Shown: in pieces, positions 1 through 11,100 of the stretch
Position numbering within the stretch: the first letter of the stretch is position 1
Layout: each line of letters opens with the position of its first letter
Assembly: GCA_016801885.1 (NCBI GenBank)
Contig: CM028901.1
Span: 15,139,095 to 15,203,094, forward strand
DNA length: 64,000 nt
Direction of reading: 5' to 3'
Origin: Toxotes chatareus
Taxonomy: Eukaryota > Chordata > Actinopteri > Toxotidae
Program-made: the position numbers and the translations under genes
Notes under the pieces: generated by a model
The model's input: the letters and a program-made list of their open reading frames with translations, nothing else
Database searches by the model: none
What the model was told of the DNA's origin: nothing

Positions 1-3000
1 TGAGGCCATTCTAAAGTATGACTTTTTTTGGCCGATTTTGACGCCTTACTATACTATGATGTTTTTTATGACATTTTGAGGCCAAAAAAATTTTGACTTT
101 TTTTGCCCGAAAAAAACGCCATACTATACTATGACATTTTTTATGACTTTTTGAGGCCATTCTAAAGTATGACTTTTTTTTTTTGTTCAAAAAAACGCCA
201 TACTATACTATGACGTTTTTATGACTTTTTGAGGCCATTCTAAAGTATGACTTTTTTTGCCGATTTTGACGCCATACTATACTATGACGTTTTTTTATGA
301 CATTTTGAGGCCAAAAAAATTTTGACTTTTTGTTCAAAAAAACGCCATACTATACTATGACGTTTTTTATGACATTTTGAGGCCCAAAAAAGTTTGACTT
401 TTTTGCCCAAAAAAAAAGGCCATACTATACTATGACGTTTTTATGACATTTTGAGGCCAAAAAAAATTTTGACTTTTTTTGCCTGAAAAAAAAACCCCAT
501 ACTATACTATGACATTTTTAATGACATTTTGAGGCCAAAAATTTTTTGACTTTTTTCCCTAAAAAAACATACTATACTATGACGTTTTTTATGATGATTT
601 TTTGAGGCCATTCTAAAGTATGACATTTTGAGGCCTATACTATGACGTTTTTTATGACATTTGAGGCCAAAAAAAATTTGACTTTTTTGCCGAAAAAAAA
701 TACCATACTATACTATGACATTTTTATGACTTTTTGAGGCCAAAAAATTTTTGACTTTTTGCCCTCAAAAAAACATACTATACTATGACGTTTTTTATGA
801 CTTTTTGAGGCAATTTTTTTTTTTGACTTTTTTTGCCCGAAAAAAACGCCATACTATACTATGACATTTTTTATGACATTTTGAGGCCATTCTAAAGTAT
901 GACTTTTTTTGCCCGAAAAAAACGCCATAGTATACTATGACGTTTTTTATGACTTTTTGAGGCCATTCTAAAGAATGACTTTTTTTGCCCGAAAAAAACG
1001 CCATACTATACTATGACGTTTTTTATGACTTTTTGAGGCCAAAAATTTTTTTGACTTTTTTTGCCCCAAAAAAACGCCATACTATACTATGACTTTTTGA
1101 GGCCATTCTAAAGTATGACTTTTTTTGCGCGATAAAAACGCCATACTATACTATGACGTTTTTTATGACTTTTTGAGGCCATTCTAAAAATTTATGACTT
1201 TTTTGGCCGATTTTGATACTATTTTTTTATACTATATGAGGTTTTTATGACATTTTGAGGCCAAAAAATTTTTGACTTTTTTGCCAAAAAAAAACGCCAA
1301 AACGCATACTATACTATGACGTTTTTTATGACTTTTTGAGGCAAAATTTTTTTTTGACTTTTTTAGCCCGAAAAAAACGCCATACTATACTATGACATTT
1401 TTTATGACATTTTGAGGCCATTCTAAAGTATGACTTTTTTTGCCCGAAAAAAACGCCATACTATACTATGACTTTTTTATGACCATTCTAAGGCCAAATG
1501 AAGTTTGACTTTTTTGCCGAAAAAAACGCCATACTATACTATGACGTTTTTTATGACTTTTTGAGGCCATTCTAAAGTATGACTTTTTTGGCCGATTTTG
1601 ACGCCTTTACTATACTATGACGTTTTTTATGACATTTTGAGGCCAAAAATTTTTTTTTTTTTTTACTATACTATGACGTTTTTTAAAAAAAAAATTTGAC
1701 TTTTACTACTATACTATGACGTTTTTTATGACATTTTGAGGCCAAAAAAAATTTGATTTTTTTGCCTGAAAAAAAACTATACTATACTATGACGTTTTTT
1801 ATGACATTTTAAGGCCATTCTAAAGTATGACTTTTTTTGCCCGAAAAAACGCCATACTATACTATGACGTTTTTTTGACTTTTTTGAAGCAAAAATTTTT
1901 TTTTTTTTTGCCTTTTGAAAAAAACGCCATACCATACTACTATGACGTTTTTTATGACTTTTTGAGGCCATTCTAAAGTATGACTTTTTTGGCCGAAAAA
2001 AACCATACTATACTATACTATGACATTTTTTATGACATTTTGAGGCCATTCTAAAGTATGACTTTTTTTTGTTCGAAAAAAAACGCCATACTATACTATG
2101 ACGTTTTTTATGACTTTTTGAGGCCATTCTAAAGTATGACTTTTTTTGCCCGAAAAAAACGCCATACTATACTATGACGTTTTTTATGACTTTTTGAGGC
2201 CAAAAAATTTTTTGACTTTTTTTGCCCCAAAAAAACGCCATACTATACTATGACTTTTTGAGGCCATTCTAAAGTATGACTTTTTTTGCGCGATAAAAAC
2301 GCCATACTATACTATGACGTTTTTTATGACTTTTTGAGGCCATTCTAAAGTATGACTTTTTTTGGCCGATTTTGACGCCTTACTATACTATGAGGTTTTT
2401 TATGACATTTTGAGGCCAAAAAAATTTTTGACTTTTTGTTCGAAAAAACGCCATACTATACTATGACGTTTTTATGACTTTTTGAGGCCAAAAAAATGTT
2501 GACTTTTTGCCAAAAAAACGCCATACTATACTATGACGTTTTTTATGACATTTTGAGGCCAAAAAATTTTTGGACTTTTTTTGCCCAAAAAACGCCATAC
2601 TATACTATGACTTTTTTTATGACATTTTGAGGCCATAAAAAGTATGACTTTTTGTCCGATTTTGACGCCTTACTACTATACTATACTATACTATTTTTTA
2701 TGACTTTTTGAGGCCATTCTAAAGTATGACTTTTTTGGCCGATTTTGATGCCTTACTATACTATGACGTTTTTTTATGACTTTTGAGGCCATTCTAAAGT
2801 ATGACTTTTTGCCGAAAAAACGCCATACTATACTATGACGTTTTTTATGACATTTTGAGGCCAAAAAATTTTTGACTTTTTGCCAAAAAAAAATACCATA
2901 CTATACTATGACGTTTTTTATAACATTTTGAGGCCAAAAAAAATTTGACTTTTTGCCCGAAAAAAACGCCGCCATACTATACTATGACGTTTTTTATGAC

Positions 3001-6000
3001 TTTTTTTTGAGGCCAATTTTTTTTTTGACTTTTTTGTTCAAAAAAAACGCCTATACTATACTATGACATTTTTTATGACATTTTGAGGCCATTCTAAAGT
3101 ATGACTTTTTTTGCCCGAAAAAAACGCCATAGTATACTATGACGTTTTTTATGACTTTTTGAGGCCATTCTAAAGTATGACTTTTTTTTTGCCCGAAAAA
3201 AAACGCATATACTATACTATGACGTTTTTTATGACTTTTTGAGGCCAAAAATTTTTGACTTTTTTTTTGCCCCAAAAAACGCCATACTATACTATGACTT
3301 TTTATGACTTTTGAGCCATTCTAAAGTATGACTTTTTTTTATTCGAAAAAAACGCCATACTATACTATATACTATAGACGTTTTTATGACTTTTTGAGGC
3401 CATTCTAAAGTATGACTTTTTTTGGCCGATTTTGACGCCTTACTATACTATGAGGTTTTTTATGACATTTTGAGGCCAAAAAAATTTTTGACTTTTTTTG
3501 CCCGAAAAAAAACGCCATACTATACTATGACGTTTTTTATGACTTTTTGAGGCAAAATTTTTTTTTGACTTTTTAAGCCCGAAAAAAACGCCATACTATA
3601 CTATGACATTTTTTATGACATTTTGAGGCCATTCTAAAGTATGACTTTTTTTGCCCGAAAAAAACGCCATACTATACTATGACTTTTTGAGGCCATTCTA
3701 AAGTATGACTTTTTTTGCCCGAAAAAAACGCCATAGTATACTATGACGTTTTTTATGACTTTTTGAGGCCATTCTAAAGTATGACTTTTTTTGGCCGATT
3801 TTGACGCCTTACTATACTATGACGTTTTTTATGACATTTTGAGGCCAAAAAATTTTGACTTTTTTTGCCCGAAAAAAACGCCATACTATACTATGACGTT
3901 TTTTATGACATTTTGAGGCCAAAAAATTTTTTGATTTTTTTTGCCTGAAAAAAACGCCTTACTATACTATGACGTTTTTTATGACATTTTGAGGCCATTC
4001 TAAAGTATGACTTTTTTTGCCCGAAAAAAACGCCGAACTATACTATGACGTTTTTTTTGACTTTTTGAAGCAAAATTTTTTTTTGACTTTTTAAGCCCGA
4101 AAAAACGCCATACTATACTATGACTTTTTGAGGCCATTCTAAAGTATGACTTTTTTTGGCCGAAAAAAAACGCCATACTATACTATGACATTTTTTATGA
4201 CATTTTGAGGCCATTCTAAAGTATGACTTTTTTTGCCCGAAAAAAACGCCATAGTATACTATGACGTTTTTTATGACTTTTTGAGGCCATTCTAAAGTAT
4301 GACTTTTTTTGCCCGAAAAAAACGCCATACTATACTATGACGTTTTTTATGACTTTTTGAGGCCAAAAAATTTTTTGACTTTTTTTGCCCCAAAAAAACG
4401 CCATACTATACTATGACTTTTTGAGGCCATTCTAAAGTATGACTTTTTTTGCGCGATAAAAACGCCATACTATACTATGACGTTTTTTATGACTTTTTGA
4501 GGCCATTCTAAAGTATGACTTTTTTTTTGTGCCGATTTTGACGCCTTACTATACTATGACGTTTTTTATGACATTTTGAGGCCAAAAAAATTTGGACTTT
4601 TTTTCCAAAAAAAATGCGCATACTATACTATATACGTGACGTTTTTTGATGACATTTTGAGGCCCAAAAAAAAGTTTGACTTTTTTTGCCGAAAAAAGGG
4701 CATACTATACTATGACGTTTTTTATGACATTTTGAGGCCAAAAAAATTTTTGACTTTTTTTGCCTGAAAAAAAAAAACCCCATACTATACTATGACATTT
4801 TTAATGACATTTTGAGGCCAAAAAATTTTTTGACTTTTTTTACCCTAAAAAAACGACATACTATACTATGACGTTTTTTATGATTTTTTTAGGCCATTCT
4901 AAAGTATGACATTTTGAGGCCAATAAAAATTTTGAACTTTTTTGCCCGAAAAAAATGCTATACGATACTATGACATTTTTAATGACATTTTGAGGCCAAA
5001 ATTTTTTTTGACTTTTTTGGCCGATTTTGATGCCTTACTATATTATGACGTTTTTTACGATATTTTGAGGCCGAAAAAATTTTTGTCTTTTTTTGCCCGA
5101 AAAAAACGCCATACTATACTATGACGTTTTTTATGGCATTTTGAGGCTGAAAAAAATTGTGACTTTTTTTCCCCAAAAAAAACGCCATACTATACTATGA
5201 CGTTTTTTATGACATTTTGAAGTGAAAAACAATTAGTATTTTTTTCGCTAATTTTGACGCCTTACTATACTATGACGTTTTTTATGACATTTCGAGGCCA
5301 AAAAAGTTTTTTTACCGACATACTATACTATGACGTTTTTTATGACATTTTGAGTCAAAAAAATTTTTTTGACTTTTTTTACCCGAAAAAAACGCCATAC
5401 TATACTATGACGTTTTTTATGACATTTTGAGTCAAAAAAATTTTTTTGACTTTTTTTACCCAAAAAAACGCCATACTATACTATGACGGTTTTTTATGAC
5501 ATTTTGAGGCCAAAAATTTTTTTGACTTTTTTTTGGCCATTTGTACGCCTTTCTATATTGTGACGTTTTTCATGACATTTTGAGGCCAAAAAAATTTTTG
5601 ACTTTTTTTGCCCGAAAAATACACCATACTATACTATGACGTTTTTTATGACATTTTGAGGTGAAAAAAAATTGTGATTTTTTTTTTGGCCGATTTTGAC
5701 GCCTTACGTTTTTTATGACATTTCGAGGCCAAAAAAAATGTCTACTTTTTTTACCCGAAAAAAACGCCATACTATACTATGACGTTTTTTATGACATTTT
5801 GAGTCAAAAAATTTTTTTGACTTTTTTTACCCAAAAAAACGCCATACTATACTTTGATGTTTTTTTATGACATTTTGAGGCCAAAAATTTTTTTGACTTT
5901 TTTTTGGCCATTTGTACGCCTTTCTATATTGTGACGTTTTTCATGACATTTTGAGGCCAAAAAATTTTTTGACTTTTTTTGCCTGAAAAATACACCATAC

Positions 6001-6567
6001 TATACTATGACGTTTTTTATGACATTTTGAGGTGAAAAAAATTGCGATTTTTTTTTTTGGCCGATTTTGACGCCTTACTATACTATGATGTTTTTTATGA
6101 CATTTTGAGGTCAAAAAATTTTTTGACTTTTTTTGCCCGAAAAAAACGCCATACTATATTATGACGTTTTTTATGACATTTTGAGGCCAAACAAATTTTG
6201 ACTTTTTTTGCCGAAAAAAACGCCTTACTATACTATGACGTTTTTTATGACTTTTTGAGGCCAAAAAGAATTTTGACTTCTTTTGGCCGATTTTGATGCC
6301 TTACTATACTGTGACGTTTTTTATGACATTTTGAGGTCATACTGAAGTATGACTTTTTTTGGCCAATTGTTACGCCTTTCTATACTATGACGTTTTTTGG
6401 CACATTTTGAGGTCATACTAAAGTATGACTTTTTTGTCCGATTTTGACGCCTTACTATACTATGATGTTTTTTATGACATTTTGAGGCAATACTAAAGTA
6501 TGACTTTTTTTGGCCTATTTTGAAGCCTTACTATACTATGACGGTTTTTGGCACTTTTTTAGGCCAT
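1..6567. repeat. Satellite-like tandem array, 74-77 bp unit
   Basis: The whole stretch is one tandem array. Each unit holds a core TACTATACTATGACG, a T-run, ATGACATTTTGAGGCC or ATGACTTTTTGAGGCC, then one of two middles (either ATTCTAAAGTATGAC or an A-run/T-run followed by TTGAC), and one of two links (GCCCGAAAAAAACGCC or GGCCGATTTTGACGCC). GAGGCC recurs every 74-77 bp in clean parts, for example 2120 to 2196 and 3841 to 3915, giving roughly 85-90 copies. Units degrade towards the right end, where GAGGTCATACTGAAG and GAGGCAATACTAAAG variants appear, and the last recognisable unit stops near 6567. The left edge is outside the window. Short open frames on both strands are by-products of the periodicity. 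Because the first exons of the collagen gene to the right must lie further left, the array is probably intronic; that is inference. Confidence 0.95.
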
Positions 6568-6880
6568 GCTCATATAATGCTACACACATACAGCACCTAC
6601 TGGGCGAGAAGATATGTTTTTTGTACATGTGTATTTCTCTGTATATCTGGAGAGCAGTTGAGTTTAGGACTTTTGGAAAGAAGAGAAGAGAAGATAGTGG
6701 AGGTATTGGTGCAGTTGTGCACCTTTTACTTGGCGCCATAAATGTCTATGTCAGTGTGCCATGTGAACTATATAATGGAAATACATACATTCTACATAGA
6801 TGTGTTAACATGGAGTTGTCATGACAAGCTGTGTAGATTTAGGATTTTGTGTGGCTCTTACATCACCAATCTATTAGCAG

Positions 6881-6937
6881 GGCACTGCAGGGAATTGAAC
6901 CCCACCCTAGTGTACTAGGTGTACCATAACCAGTGCC
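6881..6937 (-). other. Truncated tRNA-like fold (SINE or tRNA relic)
   Basis: Read on the minus strand, this 57-nt segment begins GGCACTG and ends CAGTGCC, a perfect 7-bp acceptor-like pairing. Just inside the 3' strand is a T-arm-like stem-loop with the box-B-like core GGGGTTCAATTCCC and a 7-nt loop. The D and anticodon arms are shortened: only about 26 nt remain where a tRNA has about 41. It cannot be a working tRNA. A tRNA-derived SINE head or a decayed tRNA pseudogene is more likely. Confidence 0.35.
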
Positions 6938-7766
6938 TTTTGCTTTTTGAAGTGATGTAAAGGTAAAGCAAAACCTATGTTTCAACAGCATTTCTTAAAT
7001 ATTGTTATCAACATATCTAGTTAGAATGACACTGTCCATCAAACCAAATTACATGTTTTATCTGCACAGATAATTCATCTTACAATGCAGATAAATAATC
7101 TAACCAAAAACCAACACACTATACAAATTATACAAAGCTTTAACTATTACCAAATCATTCACATGGCAAAAATGTCTACTTAAACTCATCTTTTCACACG
7201 TTGGCAGAATTCACAAAATAAAAGGGGTGTGGCCACAGACATCATTAATCAATCATAAGACACCACTGAACCAAACAACTAGTTCCACTCAGCCAAAGTC
7301 CCACCTCCCTACATTTAATCATGAAATGTGTATGGTTAGAATACAAATTATACAATGCTTGGAAAAGCAATGTATAACTTTAACCAAGGACATCCTGGTA
7401 TTCTTAACATGTGGCTGAAAATAACCATTGAAATGTCTATACAAACTCTGAACAGCACTAAAGTAATTTACAAATAACACACTGTCCATTAAACCAAATT
7501 ACATGTTTGCTCTGCACAGATAATCAGGATGACCTTCACACTCTCAACTCAACATAGGAGGATGCTGGAGTTGCTGGCTGCGACTCCAGCGGCTCGCAAG
7601 GGGTGCGAGGGCCTGCCCATCGCTGCTTGCAGCTTTAATTTTAAGATAGTTTTGCGGTGTTTAATTTGTGATCATGGACTAACTTTGACATCAGATATAT
7701 TTTGGGAGATGTAACCTGGTTGGGTGAGAAATGACTTTCAACACCTGTTCTCCATTCCCCTCTCAG
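6938..7766. other. Intronic sequence, no further feature seen
   Basis: About 0.8 kb between the satellite edge and the first visible collagen exon. It is AT-rich unique-looking sequence. Two similar stretches, around 7025-7075 and 7480-7525, both contain ACTGTCCATYAAACCAAATTACATGTTT and CTGCACAGATAATC-type words, so part of it is a local duplication about 450 bp apart. No exon with collagen or TSPN coding potential was found. Confidence 0.5.
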
Positions 7767-8163
7767 GTTAAACTTTCCCCGTGGCTTCCCAGACGAGTAC
7801 TCCTTCATGGCGACCTTTCGCATGATCAAGAACACGGTGAACAAGGTGTGGAACGTCTGGCAAATAGTGGATGAAGATGGCAACAAACAAGCTGGACTGA
7901 GGCTGAACGGCGACCAGCAGGCTCTGGAATACTTCCTGATGGGGGCCGATGGCAACCTGCAGACCGTCACCTTCCCAGGTCTTTCTGTGCTCTTCAACAC
8001 CAAGTGGCACAAGGTGATGATCGGCGTGGAGCACGACCAGGTCACTCTGTATGTGGACTGCCAGCCCGTGGATCAGAAACCCATCAAGGGCAAAGGCCCT
8101 ATTAACACAGAGGGAGACACTCTTATTGGCCGACTGGATGCCGATCCTGACGCCTCTGTAGTG
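7767..8163 (+). CDS. col9a1: col9a1-type exon: C-terminal part of TSPN/NC4
   Basis: A 397-bp exon. It is preceded by CTCTCAG and followed by GTAAGTG, and the first base completes a codon begun upstream. It encodes LNFPRGFPDEYSFMATF, then WNVWQIVDEDGNKQAG, then LFNTKWHKVMIGVEHDQ and LYVDCQPVD, ending DPDASVV in phase 0. These are the laminin-G-like beta strands typical of FACIT TSPN domains. In type IX the globular NC4 domain projects from the fibril and binds matrix proteins. The N-terminal half of the domain and the signal peptide are not in the window. Confidence 0.93.
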
Positions 8164-11100
8164 GTAAGTGAGGATGGAGAATTGCATACAGCGTTTAATC
8201 ATGTTCACTGACTCTCCTTTAGCTTTATCGGTGAAATGGTACTCTCTGTGAACAAACACATTCAGGTTTATATGTGTGCTGAGCACTGCTATAATTCTAA
8301 AGTGCTGCTGTCACAGCAAAGCTGCTCAGCTGGGTTCCAGTGGGGGAAAAAAAAAAAACTTAATCCCAGAAAATCCCATTGGTGGAAAATCAAGCTCAAC
8401 AGCCCATATAAAGGGCATTAATTCAAAACTACAAAGAAGTAACTGCACCATGACGAAGCATTTCAAGATTCAACGTCACATATGAAAAAGAATCATAGCC
8501 TTGTATTGTATTTGCAGTAACATTAACATCTCTTTTCAGTTTGAGCTCCAGTGGATGTTGATTCACTGCGACCCAAAGAGAGCCCAGAGAGAGAGCTGCA
8601 ACGAGCTGCCTGCCACAGAGGTACAGTAACAAGGACTCGGATCTGCTCAGCATCTGCTGTGGTTTGTGGTTTTATTCAGGTTGATTGGGCTTCCAGCATA
8701 CTGAAAGGAAAACAGGGCAGAATTGCTGAGATGGAGCAGCAGAAGTGTAACAAAATGCAAAGCAATTTCCTTTAGTACATCCAGAAGTTGCCATTCTTCC
8801 AAAACAATTTGCAAATCAAGAGTAATTGCAGATTGGAGTTATAGTTACAAAGATTTCTTAGAGGCAGAGTAGTTTAGATCCAGGCAGACATGATCTCATT
8901 TTAAACCTCAATGCATAGAGCTAAAAAACGCAAACACTATTTAGCTAACTGCAAACTTTAATAACAAAGAGGAAGTGTGATCAAATTAAAAGTGAGATCA
9001 GAAACCCAACCTGCACAGTCTGCGCTGATCCAGATTTTTGTGGTTACTCTTTCATTTAAATTCAGCACAGAATACAGCATGTACCACCTGTGTCGATGAC
9101 AGCTGGCACCTCCTGCAACATAAAAAAAAAAAGTACACAAGTACCACATGTGGCCTACCACAAGAACAGGGTTTTACATGGTTACACACATAAGCTGTAA
9201 TGATATCAATTTTAAAAAAGTGATGAACACAATATAATGCAGTACAATGATTTATCAGGTTACATATGTTGTCCAGCCTAAAAAGGAACAAGCTGCTACT
9301 ACTTGATAATCAGTTGACTGCCTGACCAGCTGCCTGCTGTTTAAGGCCATTAAAGGTGATTTTCCTCACCTTTGTTGCTAAGGAACAGACAGCAAACTGA
9401 ACAAAGTGTAGTCTAAGAAAAAAAAACAATTAATGGAAATAACTTGGATAGAGAAAAATCGCTTCAACTGTTAAAAGTTAGAAATGGAAGGTGTGTTCAG
9501 ACAGAAAGAGAAGCAAATTTTTTGCCTCGCCTCATTTTCACAAATTTGATTACTGGGTAGTTTGTGTTGTCTGTGTTACTTTGCCCCAGACAGCCAGTAC
9601 ACTGTACAGACCTTAGCTAGAAGGTAGCTGGAAATGGATGCTTACTCAACTCTAGATGTTCCTGTTATTTCCCTCCAGTCTCCCTCCCTTTTTCCTCTTG
9701 TCTCTGTATGTTCATGAAGTAGCTACATAAAACCCACGAACAAGCCTGGATATCTTTCTAAAACTGAAATGTTTTGAACTTGGGTTCAAACTTGCATGAA
9801 CTTTGTCAGTTCATGCAGCCCCAGGCAAATTTGCGTTCAGTCTCTTTCCACTGAATTTGTGTGGAATTGTGACACTTATAAAATTTGCCTCGTCTTCTGT
9901 CATAACACACAGAAAACCTTTCCTCCGTCAGATGATTTCATGATTAAATAAGGTAATACTGAGTTTGTTATTGTAATTACCAGTTTCTGACTTGTCTGTG
10001 TCTTTCATGTCAACCAACCAAGTCAGAATTATGACATGGAAAGATTTTTCTAAAGGCAGCTTTTGCCCCTTTGTAGTGTGGAAGTGGCTTTAAAGATGCC
10101 TCACATTAGCCATCAATCAAAGTAATGTCATCCAAATTTACTTGAAATAGTATTAAATTGTCAAAACACAGTATTTGCTAGCCTCAAATGACTAATTCTG
10201 CAATCAGACAACCATCTTGTCTGCAGGGAGTCTTTCAGCTTTAGGCCTATTAGGAACCATTCAACAGTGTAAACTAACTGGAAATCAGTGAAAAAGTATT
10301 TGATGGTAGAGAGACTGATTTACATATACAACCACAGGTATTCTGTTCTCAGAAAAGTTGGTACAAGTTGGGAAAAGTAAGGACAATGTTATCCTGACTC
10401 AAAAAGACACAAACATTGTGTTAGGTAGTGTGAGGTTTGTGGCACCTATGAATAATATTATCTTTCATTTCAGCGTGACTGTAGCACAATTAATGAGATT
10501 TCTGCCTCTGAGAAATACTAGTAGTCTGTAATGAAAATGCCACTCTGCTGTCTCTCACCTCTTTGTGTGTAAAGTCTGCAGTGCAGTGATTTAGGATCAC
10601 CTGCAGAGTGTTTTTTCAGTCACTTGTATCAAGATGCAGACGTTCCTACCCACTGTAGGCAGATATGTTTCTTGGCCTGGTGCACTCTATTAGATTCAGG
10701 CTAACATCGGGAGTGTTGGTGGTACTACGGGCTGTGTATTCAAATGACAGCATGATACACTCACCACTGTGATTATGAACAGGTGCGCTTCTGCTGACAC
10801 TTTTGGTGACGGTGGTGTGACTACTTTCACTAACTCTCCCTTTATCTGATTTCTCTTGCTTCTTCAGATGTATGCCAATGCTGAGGTATTTATTTTTCTA
10901 CTCTACCTTCTTTTTGCTTTGTGATTTTTTAAGCCAATAATCTACTCCAGTGCTTTGGTTGTCTAATTGCCTCAATGCTTTGTTCTATATCTAATTCATG
11001 GTGGTGGTTTAGTTTATTTTTTCCAGGTTTGTTTAAGTAGACATTCATAAATGTATGCACCATTTCACATGTGACCAGCAATGATGTCAGACTGTAAATC

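Noticed and set aside
795..5770. Minus-strand frames in the tandem array with repeated peptides such as KSHTLEWPQKVIKNV
   Set aside because: They follow the repeat period only because some units lack stops; there are no start context, splice sites or conserved length.
7641..8286. Long minus-strand frames opposite the TSPN exon
   Set aside because: They are shadows of the plus-strand coding exon and its flanks, with no homology that I recognise.
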